In this document: positions 8,013 through 14,537 of the stretch, one piece after another
How positions within the stretch are numbered: position 1 is the first letter of the stretch
How the letters are laid out: the number at the start of each line of letters is the position of its first letter
Notes under the pieces: model-generated
Told to the model about the DNA's origin: nothing
The model's database searches: none
The model's input: only the letters and a program-made list of their open reading frames with translations
Position numbers and translations under genes: made by a program
From: Fidelibacterota bacterium
GTDB taxonomy: Bacteria; Fidelibacterota; UBA2242
Direction of reading: 5' to 3'
NCBI GenBank assembly: GCA_003645845.1
Contig: QNCV01000027.1
Location: 1 to 15,553 of the forward strand
DNA: 15,553 nt

Positions 8013-8046
8013 AACCTTCCGAAGTTTTTAAAATTTCAGGAAGGTT
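8013..8046 (+). terminator. Hairpin after the nitroreductase gene, possible non-canonical terminator
   Basis: A perfect 8-bp inverted repeat, AACCTTCC (8013-8020) with GGAAGGTT (8039-8046), can be extended by three pairs (GAA/TTC) past one bulged A. The loop is AT-rich. There is no T tract on the plus strand after the stem (CCCCGG follows), so a classic intrinsic terminator is doubtful. It could be an mRNA-end stabiliser or a weak terminator. Confidence 0.4.
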
Positions 8047-8080
8047 CCCCGGTCGAAACAGAAAAAAAGTCACAAAATAA

Positions 8081-8107
8081 CCGTTTGTATTTAACGGAAA
8101 AGCCGTT
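8081..8107. repeat. Three operator-like half-sites (CCGTT / AACGG / CCGTT) before fusA
   Basis: CCGTT (8081-8085), AACGG (8093-8097) and CCGTT (8103-8107) form two overlapping inverted repeats with 7-base and 5-base spacers. They lie across the candidate -35 and spacer and end against the -10, the usual place for a repressor site. No known regulator is assigned. Confidence 0.45.
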
Positions 8108-8112
8108 ATATT
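8085..8112 (+). promoter_or_regulatory. Candidate promoter for fusA
   Basis: A -35-like TTGTAT (8085-8090) and a -10-like TATATT (8107-8112) are separated by 16 bases and lie 31 bases before the ATG at 8144. The -10 match is good and the -35 only partial. It overlaps the CCGTT/AACGG half-sites. Confidence 0.5.
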
Positions 8113-8130
8113 TTGCGCTCATTTGAACTT

Positions 8131-8135
8131 AGGAG
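8131..8135 (+). promoter_or_regulatory. Ribosome binding site that decides the fusA start
   Basis: AGGAG lies 8 bases before the ATG at 8144 and downstream of the in-frame TTG at 8123, so the TTG cannot use it. This supports the 692-residue product. Confidence 0.85.
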
Positions 8136-8143
8136 TTATTTTT

Positions 8144-10222
8144 ATGGAAAATGCTGAAATACAACGAATCAGAAATATCGGGATTGTTGCCCATATCGAC
8201 GCCGGCAAAACCACAACCAGCGAACGGATATTGTTTTTTACCGGGCTGACGCACAAATTGGGAGAGGTCCATGACGGCCAGGCTGTGATGGATTTCATGA
8301 AGCAGGAACAGGAGCGGGGTATCACAATTACTTCGGCGGCCATTACCACCGAATGGAAAAAACACCAGATTAATCTGATTGATACACCCGGACATATTGA
8401 TTTTACCCTTGAGGTTGAACGTTCGCTGCGTGTTTTGGATGGAATTGTCATGGTCTTTTGCGCGGTCGGTGGAGTTGAACCTCAGAGCGAAACGGTCTGG
8501 CATCAGGCCGACCGGTACAAAGTTCCGCGAATTGCATTTGTCAATAAAATGGATCGCCAGGGCGCCGATCTGTTTCATACGACTGAACAGATGAATGAGA
8601 TGCTTGGCGCAAATGCGGTTCTTTTTCAATTACCCATCGGGAATGAAAGCGAATTTACAGGGATAATCGATCTCATTACCATGAAAGCGTATCGGTATGA
8701 TGAACTGGAAATGATTGAAATCGATATTCCTCAAAATTATCGCCGACAGGCTGATAAATATCGTGAGATAATGATAGAAAAGCTGGCTGATTTTGACGAG
8801 CCTCTGATGGAGAAATACGTTGGAGAAACGGAAATATTGGCCAAAGATATTAAGAGAGCTGCACGAAATGCCGTGCTTTCACTCTGTGTTACTCCGGTAT
8901 TCTGCGGATCCGCGTTTAAAAATAAAGGTGTCCGTCTTTTATTGGATGCTATTGTTGATTATTTGCCTTCGCCAATTGATCGGGGAATTATCACCGGACT
9001 TGATCCCGCAGACACGGCAATCGTGTTATCCCGTAAACCGTCCTATAAGCGCCCTTTTTCTGCTTTAGCATTTAAGATTACAAATGATGCCTACGTCGGT
9101 CAGCAGACGTTTATCAGAGTCTATTCCGGTGAACTGGATTCGGGCAGTTATGTTCTTAATTCAACCAAGGGGAAAAAGGAAAGAATCGGACGGATTTTAC
9201 GAATACATGCGAATGATCGTCAGGAGGTCAAGATTTTAAGAGCCGGGGATATTGGGGCCCTTATTGGTGTTAAATATACTACCACCGGTGATACTCTTTG
9301 TGATGAAACGGAACCGATATTGCTTGAAAATATCAGATATCCGGAGACGGTTTTGGATATGAAAGTCGAGCCGGAATCTAAAAAAGAGCGGGATCGCCTT
9401 TCAATGGCGTTGAGTAAAATGGCGCTGGAAGATCCGTCGTTTAAAGTTCGTTATGATGAAGAAACCGAGGAAACCGTGATTTCCGGAATGGGCGAGCTGC
9501 ATCTGGAAGTCATTGTCGATCGTTTGAAAACCGAACATAAAGTCAATGTTCAGGTGGACAAACCGGCGGTGGCCTTCCGTGAGTCAATAACCCGAGAAGT
9601 TGAACATAATTACAGATTTAAAAAGCAAACCGGCGGGAAGGGGCAATTTGCACATATTATTTTTCGCCTGGAACCTAACGAAAAACAGGGCATCGAATTT
9701 GTTGACCTTGTTAAAGGCGGCAATATTCCCCGTGAATATATTCCCTCTGTTGAAAAGGCTTTTCGAGATGCCATGGAAACAGGCTTGTATGCTGACTATC
9801 CAATGGTCGATGTGCGTTTTGTCCTGATTGACGGGAGCTATCATCCGGTTGATTCCAGCGAAATGGCCTTCCGAACCTGTACCATACAGGCATTGCGGGA
9901 AATCATCAGAAAAGCGGCTCCTCAGTTACAGGAACCCATTATGAAAATAGAAATTAATACACCGGATAAATATATGGGCGATGTTATCGGTGACATCAAT
10001 CGTCGTCGCGGGAAAATTGAGAATATGCGCCGGCATCGTAAGGGTTCCCAGAAGCTGACCGGAACCGTTCCGTTGATGGAAATGTTCGGATATGCATCGG
10101 CATTGCGAACAATATCCAGTGGCAGGGCAGCCTTTTCAATGGAGTTTCTGAATTATGCGCCCCTGCCGAAAGCGATTGAAGAAGAGATTGTTGCCGAAAG
10201 GAAAGCGAAGAAATCTTCGTAA
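8144..10222 (+). CDS. fusA: Elongation factor G (stand-alone copy)
   Basis: Ribosome-dependent GTPase that drives translocation and, for some paralogues, ribosome recycling. The 692-residue product has all five EF-G domains: G1 AHIDAGKT (16-23), G2 RGITI (58-62), G3 DTPGH (80-84), G4 NKMD (134-137) and G5 GSAFKNKG (255-262). Domain III carries SGMGELHLEVIVDRL (447-461). The domain IV tip GSYHPVDSSE keeps His567, which matters for translocation, and domain V has INRRRG. ATG at 8144 is chosen over the upstream in-frame TTG at 8123 because AGGAG (8131-8135) sits 8 bases before it and the protein then starts like other EF-Gs. There are no rpsL, rpsG or tuf neighbours, so this is either a relocated main copy or a second paralogue. 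The subfamily cannot be fixed without a tree. Confidence 0.93.
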   Translation: MENAEIQRIRNIGIVAHIDAGKTTTSERILFFTGLTHKLGEVHDGQAVMDFMKQEQERGITITSAAITTEWKKHQINLIDTPGHIDFTLEVERSLRVLDGIVMVFCAVGGVEPQSETVWHQADRYKVPRIAFVNKMDRQGADLFHTTEQMNEMLGANAVLFQLPIGNESEFTGIIDLITMKAYRYDELEMIEIDIPQNYRRQADKYREIMIEKLADFDEPLMEKYVGETEILAKDIKRAARNAVLSLCVTPVFCGSAFKNKGVRLLLDAIVDYLPSPIDRGIITGLDPADTAIVLSRKPSYKRPFSALAFKITNDAYVGQQTFIRVYSGELDSGSYVLNSTKGKKERIGRILRIHANDRQEVKILRAGDIGALIGVKYTTTGDTLCDETEPILLENIRYPETVLDMKVEPESKKERDRLSMALSKMALEDPSFKVRYDEETEETVISGMGELHLEVIVDRLKTEHKVNVQVDKPAVAFRESITREVEHNYRFKKQTGGKGQFAHIIFRLEPNEKQGIEFVDLVKGGNIPREYIPSVEKAFRDAMETGLYADYPMVDVRFVLIDGSYHPVDSSEMAFRTCTIQALREIIRKAAPQLQEPIMKIEINTPDKYMGDVIGDINRRRGKIENMRRHRKGSQKLTGTVPLMEMFGYASALRTISSGRAAFSMEFLNYAPLPKAIEEEIVAERKAKKSS

Positions 10223-10243
10223 ATATATTCCGACTATTACAAT

Positions 10244-10280
10244 AAAAAGCTCCCGGACACAGTTGCCCGGGAGTTTTTTT
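10244..10280. terminator. Bidirectional intrinsic terminator between convergent genes
   Basis: A stem of CTCCCGG (10250-10256) with CCGGGAG (10267-10273) is flanked by AAAAA on the left and TTTTTTT on the right (10274-10280). It can stop fusA on the plus strand and the M13 peptidase gene on the minus strand, whose stop codon is 16 bases away. Confidence 0.92.
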
Positions 10281-10295
10281 GTTATTCTGTGCGTT

Positions 10296-12323
10296 TTACC
10301 AGATTTTAGCAATTTCTTCAGGACTGCGATACAGCGCCTGGCCTTCGGTAACATTAAAGGCTTTGTGAAACGCCGGAAGATTGGATATCGGTCCGTTTGT
10401 TCGGTATTTAGCCGGTGAATGAACATCGGTTTTTAGTCTTAATAACTGATTTTCCCGTCGGATATTGCTTCGCCAGACCTGTGCCCAAGAGAGGAAGAAG
10501 CGCTGATCGGGAGTAAAACCTTCGATTTCGGCTTTTTGAGGATGGTCTTTCATTGCAATCTGCAGTGCATCATAGGCGATTGTTAAACCGCCCAGATCGG
10601 CAATGTTCTCACCCAATGTCAGTTTTCCATTGATCTTGAAGGTATCCATAACGGTAAAATGATTGGCCTGTTCTACCAATTTTTCAGCACGCTCATTGAA
10701 TTGAATTTCGTCATCTTTTGTCCACCAGTCATTTAAATTGCCGTTTTTGTCATATTGGCGTCCCTGGTCATCGAATCCATGGGTCATTTCATGTCCGATG
10801 ACAGCTCCGATGGCGCCGTAATTGACCGGTGCATCGGCTTTGAAATTGAAAAAAGGTGGTTGCAGAATAGCCGCCGGGAAAACGATTTCGTTTATGCCGG
10901 GATTGTAATAGGCATTAACAGTCTGGGGAAACATATGCCATTCGGTTTTATCGACAGGTTTGTTGATTTTTTCCATATCACGTTTGACGTCAAAGGCCCG
11001 GGCGTTCAGAACATTTGTAACGTAGGAGTCACGGGTGACAGTGAGAGGAGAATAATCGATCCATTTTTCCGGGTAACCGATTTTTATCCGGATGGCGTCC
11101 AGTTTTTCAAGAGCTTTTTGCTTGGTGACATCGCTCATCCAATCCAGATTATCGATGCGTTTGGCGTAAGCGTGCTTCAGATTATAGACAAGATCCAACG
11201 CCCGTTCCTTTGCTTCGGGCGGAAAATATTCCTTCACGTAAAGTTGCCCCACGGCTTCTCCTAAAGACCGGCTAGTTGTCCGCAGAACCCGTTTCCAGCG
11301 TGGTTGAAGTTCCTGTGTGCCTGACAGAAATTTGCCATAAAATTCGAAATGGGCATTTTCGAAATCGGAACTGAGGTATTGAGCAGTGGAATTAATCAGA
11401 TTCCAGCGTAAATAGGCTTTCCAGTCATCGATGGGGATTTGCCGGGACATCCTGCTGATTTCTCTGAAAAAATCAGGTTGTGCAATGTTCAGAGTGCCCT
11501 TTGGGTCCACGTTCATCATTCTGAGGTATGCGACCCAACTGTAATGGCTTGCCATCCGCTGGAATTCCTGAAGGCTCATAGGGTGGTATATCGCTTTCGG
11601 ATCCCGCTGTTCGACCCGGGTCATTGATACTTTCGCCAGACGTTTCTCGATATCGAATACCGTCTGTGCATTTGTTTTGGCCTGTTTCTCGGTATCGCCG
11701 ATTAACGTGAACATGCGAGTCAGGTGTTTCAGATATTCTGCACGGATTTCTTTCGAACGTTGACTATTGTCAAAGTAATAATCACGATCCGGCAGACCCA
11801 GACCGCCCTGATAAAACCAACCGATATTCATTTCGCTGTTTTTATAATCCTGCTCGGCGAAAAAGTTGAATAGCGTCGGTATGTTCATCGAATGAAAATA
11901 TGCAACCGTATTTTGAACATCTTTCTGATTCTTAATCGATTTAATCCTGTCAAAGTAGGGGAGTAGCGGTTTCAACCCGTCATTTTCGATTTTTTCTACA
12001 TCCATACCACTGGCATAAAAATCACCGATTTTCTGAAGATTTGTGCCGGGTTCTGCATTTGATTTCATGGCGTTTTCCATAATGACGCGAAGTTCGCTGA
12101 GATTCTTTTCGGCGAGTTCTTCAAAGGAGCCGTAACGACTGTAATCATCGGGAACCGGGTGCTTTTTTAACCAGTTGCCATTGGCAAACTGATAGAAGTC
12201 ATCACCGGGACTGACACTGGGGTCCATATTGGCCGGATCAATCGCTTTATGCTGTGAAAGATTACCGGGGCCGCAGGTGAATAGAAAGAAAAGACTGATG
12301 ATAGAAATGATAAGTTGTTTCAT
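10296..12323 (-). CDS. M13 family zinc metallopeptidase, probable lipoprotein (PepO/neprilysin-like)
   Basis: Zinc endopeptidase of the neprilysin family, which cleaves peptides outside the cytoplasm. The 675-residue length is typical of the full M13 N plus C domain form. Seen: NAYYNP (470-475), the zinc site HEMTH with His511, Glu512 and His515, the third ligand in GENIADLGG (Glu572), and PAFHKAFNV near the C-terminus. The protein ends in KIW, matching the conserved terminal Trp; the cysteine of animal CxVW endings is absent. The N-terminus is a hydrophobic signal followed by FTCGPG. Cys is likely the lipidated residue, but Thr at -1 makes a poor lipobox. The ATG at 12323 is chosen because AAAGGAG sits 5 bases upstream; an in-frame TTG 15 bases earlier overlaps that site. 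It is convergent with fusA. Confidence 0.95.
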   Translation of the reverse strand: MKQLIISIISLFFLFTCGPGNLSQHKAIDPANMDPSVSPGDDFYQFANGNWLKKHPVPDDYSRYGSFEELAEKNLSELRVIMENAMKSNAEPGTNLQKIGDFYASGMDVEKIENDGLKPLLPYFDRIKSIKNQKDVQNTVAYFHSMNIPTLFNFFAEQDYKNSEMNIGWFYQGGLGLPDRDYYFDNSQRSKEIRAEYLKHLTRMFTLIGDTEKQAKTNAQTVFDIEKRLAKVSMTRVEQRDPKAIYHPMSLQEFQRMASHYSWVAYLRMMNVDPKGTLNIAQPDFFREISRMSRQIPIDDWKAYLRWNLINSTAQYLSSDFENAHFEFYGKFLSGTQELQPRWKRVLRTTSRSLGEAVGQLYVKEYFPPEAKERALDLVYNLKHAYAKRIDNLDWMSDVTKQKALEKLDAIRIKIGYPEKWIDYSPLTVTRDSYVTNVLNARAFDVKRDMEKINKPVDKTEWHMFPQTVNAYYNPGINEIVFPAAILQPPFFNFKADAPVNYGAIGAVIGHEMTHGFDDQGRQYDKNGNLNDWWTKDDEIQFNERAEKLVEQANHFTVMDTFKINGKLTLGENIADLGGLTIAYDALQIAMKDHPQKAEIEGFTPDQRFFLSWAQVWRSNIRRENQLLRLKTDVHSPAKYRTNGPISNLPAFHKAFNVTEGQALYRSPEEIAKIW

Positions 12324-12328
12324 CGATG

Positions 12329-12335
12329 CTCCTTT
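12329..12335 (-). promoter_or_regulatory. Ribosome binding site that decides the M13 peptidase start
   Basis: On the minus strand AAAGGAG lies 5 bases before the ATG at 12323. The alternative TTG at 12338 starts upstream of this site and would translate through it, so the ATG is preferred. Confidence 0.85.
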
Positions 12336-12353
12336 CAAATGTCCTTAATAAAT

Positions 12354-12374
12354 AACGGTTTTAAATTAACTGTT
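12354..12374. repeat. Paired AACNGTT motifs before the M13 peptidase gene
   Basis: On the plus strand AACGGTT (12354-12360), seven AT bases and AACTGTT (12368-12374) form an imperfect dyad in the only gap that can hold the peptidase promoter. It is AT-rich and may be chance. No convincing -35/-10 pair was found in this gap. Confidence 0.25.
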
Positions 12375-12401
12375 TTTGAAAAACAAAAAAGTTAAAATAA
12401 T

Positions 12402-12432
12402 AAAAAAAACCCGGCACTTGCCGGGCTTTTTT
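12402..12432. terminator. Intrinsic terminator after the Hsp20 pair
   Basis: A stem of CCCGGC (12410-12415) with GCCGGG (12420-12425) and the loop ACTT is flanked by an A run on the left (12402-12409) and a T run on the right (12427-12432). On the minus strand it ends the Hsp20 transcript 15 bases after the last stop, separating it from the downstream peptidase gene. It is symmetrical enough to work both ways. Confidence 0.88.
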
Positions 12433-12447
12433 CAAAATCCGATCGGC

Positions 12448-12885
12448 TTATTTGATCTTTATGTCGATGCTTTTTGAGATCGATTCTTTCAGTTTGGGAA
12501 TTGTCACACTCAGGACGCCGTCTTTAAACTCAGCGCTGATGTTTTCCTGATCAGCAGAATCCGGTAATCTGAAAGAACGTTGAAAGGAACCGTATACCCG
12601 TTCGGTTCGGTGAAAATTATCCTTTTCGGTCTTCTTTTCCTGTTTCTTTTCACCGGAAACGGTCAGGACGTTATCCCGGATGTTCATTTTAATATCATCC
12701 TTTTTTATGCCGGGGAGTTCTGCGGTAATCAGAAATTCCTTTTCTTTTTCCATAATATCGACTGATGGCGAGAAGGCTGCAAGAGATGTTTCCTCTTCCT
12801 CGGTATTAAAGAACGAATCAAATAAGCGATCAAATTCATTCCTCAGGTTGAGGGTTGTGCGGGGTGTCCATTTTACCAGTGACAT
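12448..12885 (-). CDS. Hsp20/alpha-crystallin small heat-shock protein (downstream copy)
   Basis: ATP-independent holdase chaperone that binds unfolding proteins in the cytosol and assembles into oligomers. The 145-residue product has a short N-terminal arm (WTPRTTLNLRNEFDRLFDSFF), then the alpha-crystallin domain from about SPSVDI (39-44) to TIPK (128-131). It includes AELPGIKKDDI (55-65) and the signature AEFKDGVLSVTIP (118-130). The C-terminal IDIKIK supplies an I-x-I motif for oligomer contacts. AAAGGAGG precedes the ATG. The gene lies 37 bases after a paralogue on the same strand and shares its transcript, with a terminator directly downstream. The two copies are clearly related but diverged. 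Confidence 0.95.
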   Translation of the reverse strand: MSLVKWTPRTTLNLRNEFDRLFDSFFNTEEEETSLAAFSPSVDIMEKEKEFLITAELPGIKKDDIKMNIRDNVLTVSGEKKQEKKTEKDNFHRTERVYGSFQRSFRLPDSADQENISAEFKDGVLSVTIPKLKESISKSIDIKIK

Positions 12886-12922
12886 AATAACCTCCTTTCT
12901 TTTAATTTTTCAAAGATTCTCT

Positions 12923-13363
12923 TTACTTGATTTTAATTTCAATGTTTTTCGACAAATCTTCCTTCCGTTTTGGTACCGTAATATTCAAAACACCGTTTTT
13001 AAAAACGGCGTCAATACTGTTGGTGTCAACGATGTCCGGCAGACGGAAAGAACGATGGAATTTACCGTAAGTGCGTTCACGACGATGGTATTTGTATTTG
13101 TTAGTGTCTTTACCCGGCTTTTTTTCGCCTTCGATGCTAAGGATGTCTTCGTTGACGTTGATTGACACATCTTTTTTGTTAACACCGGGCAACTCAATGT
13201 TAATCGAATAGGATTTTTCCAGTTCCTCAATATCAACGCTGGGAGAAATTGCGCACTCGGTTTCCTCTTCCGGTCCTGAACCGAAAAAAGAATCGAGCAG
13301 GTTTTCAATTTCTCTCTGATAATCAATCAGTGAACTTCTGGGAATCCAATGTGTAATTGTCAT
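12923..13363 (-). CDS. Hsp20/alpha-crystallin small heat-shock protein (upstream copy)
   Basis: First gene of a two-gene small heat-shock operon. The 146-residue product has an N-terminal arm (HWIPRSSLIDYQREIENLLDSF), an alpha-crystallin domain from SPSVDI (40-45) to TVPK (129-132), IELPGVNKKDV (56-66), HRSFRLPD (103-110) and the signature AVFKNGVLNITVP (119-131). It ends IEIKIK with the I-x-I motif. AAAGGAG lies upstream of the ATG. Its arm and the 78-100 loop differ most from the downstream copy, so the two may form hetero-oligomers or differ in clients. I see no CIRCE repeat (TTAGCACTC type) and no sigma-32-like CCCCAT box upstream, so the type of heat-shock control is not visible. Confidence 0.95.
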   Translation of the reverse strand: MTITHWIPRSSLIDYQREIENLLDSFFGSGPEEETECAISPSVDIEELEKSYSINIELPGVNKKDVSINVNEDILSIEGEKKPGKDTNKYKYHRRERTYGKFHRSFRLPDIVDTNSIDAVFKNGVLNITVPKRKEDLSKNIEIKIK

Positions 13364-13444
13364 GGTTTTTCTCCTTTATTTTATTTTTTCACTTTTTTCA
13401 AAAACCACTGTTCCAGGTGACAAGTCCTGTGCCGAATTTGACTG

Positions 13445-13472
13445 TTTTTAATTTTGTCAGAGGTATTTGCAA
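13445..13472 (-). promoter_or_regulatory. Weak candidate promoter for the Hsp20 pair
   Basis: On the minus strand TTGCAA (13472-13467) and TAAAAA (13450-13445) are 16 bases apart, predicting a leader of about 75 bases. The -10 is poor, and another element may be the real start. The whole gap 13364-13621 (258 bases) holds no gene I can support and is best read as a divergent regulatory region. Confidence 0.3.
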
Positions 13473-13569
13473 GGTTGGCAAAGGAAATCTGCCTTGATGG
13501 CGAAGATCAGCATTTTGTCCGGCAATCTTAGCAAAACTTTGCCGATTCGTCGTTCGTGATTTCCTTGTC

Positions 13570-13598
13570 TTGACAATCCAAAGCATCGGCGGTAAATT
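13570..13598 (+). promoter_or_regulatory. Sigma-70-type promoter for the folB-folK operon
   Basis: A perfect -35 TTGACA (13570-13575), a 17-base spacer and a -10 TAAATT (13593-13598, 4 of 6 matches to TATAAT) lie 23 bases before the folB ATG, which has GGAG at 13610-13613. The expected 5' leader is very short, about 15-17 bases. This is the best promoter in the window. Confidence 0.75.
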
Positions 13599-13621
13599 CG
13601 GGGCGGTCCGGAGATAAAAGA

Positions 13622-13999
13622 ATGGGTACAATCAGTCTGAAAAATATGGTATTTTATGGCTATCACGGTGTGGCCGAACAAGAAAAAATTCTGGGCGGGC
13701 GATTTGAAGTTGACCTGAGTCTTGATTTTGATATGACGGCGGCAATTGCATCCGATCATTTAAGTGACACTATCAGTTACGAAGATTTATACAAACTGGT
13801 TCATGACGTGGTGACAAAATCGAAATTCTATTTGATTGAAGCTCTGGCAGGAAAGATTATTTCCGTAGTGTTTAAAAAATATCACCCGGAAAAAGTTATG
13901 ATTCGAATTCGCAAACCGGGCGCGCCGGTAAGAGGCGTTCTGGATACGGTTGAAGTCTGTCTGGAACGAACGCGGGAGCAGATGGAAGGATCGGATTGA
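13622..13999 (+). CDS. folB: Dihydroneopterin aldolase
   Basis: Converts 7,8-dihydroneopterin to 6-hydroxymethyl-7,8-dihydropterin plus glycolaldehyde in tetrahydrofolate synthesis; a cytosolic homo-octamer in known members. The 125-residue length is normal. Seen: the start FYGYHGVAEQEK (11-22) with the conserved Glu, ISYEDL (51-56) with the conserved Tyr53, LIEALAGKI (71-79) with substrate-binding Glu73, and IRIRKPGAPV (94-103) with catalytic Lys98. The ATG has GGAG 8 bases upstream. The stop overlaps the TTG start of folK (TTGA), coupling two consecutive pathway steps. Confidence 0.96.
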   Translation: MGTISLKNMVFYGYHGVAEQEKILGGRFEVDLSLDFDMTAAIASDHLSDTISYEDLYKLVHDVVTKSKFYLIEALAGKIISVVFKKYHPEKVMIRIRKPGAPVRGVLDTVEVCLERTREQMEGSD

Positions 14000-14511
14000 A
14001 TCCGGTTAGCGCTTATCTGGCATTAGGTTCAAATCTCGGCGAACGGGAACAACATCTGATTGATGCAATCGGTAATATCGGTCGGGAAACCGGTAACATT
14101 ACGGCGGTCTCGAGTATTTACGAAACAGCGGCAAAATATGTTATTGACCAACCCGATTTTCTGAATATGGTTCTGGTGATCGAAACAGCATTGACACCGA
14201 TTGATCTGCTAATTAAATGCAAAGAAATAGAAAAGCGAATGGGGCGTGATTTTACGGTAAAACGCTTTGGACCGCGAGTGATTGATATCGATATTCTTTT
14301 CTATGGCTCCGAGGTCATATTCTATGAAGATCTGGTTATTCCCCATCCGAAAATTAATGAACGACGTTTTGTACTGGAACCGTTATATGAATTAAACAAG
14401 AAATTTGTGTGTCCGAAATCGGGTAAAACAATAAAAACTCTGCTGAGAGAGTGTAAAGATCAGGGGCGTATTGAAAAAATTAGCTCTTCAATTTCAGTAA
14501 TAAGTCGTTAA
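13996..14511 (+). CDS. folK: 6-hydroxymethyl-7,8-dihydropterin pyrophosphokinase (HPPK)
   Basis: Transfers pyrophosphate from ATP to the FolB product, the next step in folate synthesis. The 171 residues show YLALGSNLGERE (7-18), DQPDFLN (51-57), KRFGPRVIDIDILFYG (89-104) with the magnesium-binding Asp97 and Asp99, and the C-terminal IPHPKINERRFVLEPL (115-130). The start is TTG at 13996, overlapping the folB stop, with GGAAGGA a few bases upstream; no ATG fits before the LALGSNLG motif. No folP is next to it; a deoxynucleoside kinase follows instead. Confidence 0.95.
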   Translation: MNPVSAYLALGSNLGEREQHLIDAIGNIGRETGNITAVSSIYETAAKYVIDQPDFLNMVLVIETALTPIDLLIKCKEIEKRMGRDFTVKRFGPRVIDIDILFYGSEVIFYEDLVIPHPKINERRFVLEPLYELNKKFVCPKSGKTIKTLLRECKDQGRIEKISSSISVISR

Positions 14512-14537
14512 ATTATAATCAGGAACTGAAAGCATAA

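Noticed and set aside
8123..8143. Upstream TTG start for EF-G
   Set aside because: The AGGAG site lies inside this extension and is well placed for the ATG at 8144, and EF-G proteins start near that ATG.
10755..11264. 169-codon plus-strand frame inside the M13 peptidase gene
   Set aside because: It is antisense to conserved peptidase sequence including the zinc site, with no ribosome binding site or recognisable domain.
12324..12338. Upstream TTG start for the M13 peptidase (MKGAS extension)
   Set aside because: The extension encodes the ribosome binding site itself; the ATG at 12323 gives a normal signal peptide.
12680..13165. 161-codon plus-strand frame spanning both Hsp20 genes
   Set aside because: It is the opposite strand of two clear Hsp20 genes. 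The Phe/Val-rich composition reflects their Lys/Asp/Glu codons.
13364..13500. CIRCE or sigma-32 heat-shock element upstream of the Hsp20 pair
   Set aside because: I searched by eye for TTAGCACTC/GAGTGCTAA and for CTTGAA-CCCCAT spacing and found neither. CTTGCAAA is only a -35-like piece.
13457..13759. 100-codon minus-strand frame over the folB promoter and start
   Set aside because: It overlaps the best promoter and the beginning of folB, shows no domain and has no ribosome binding site.
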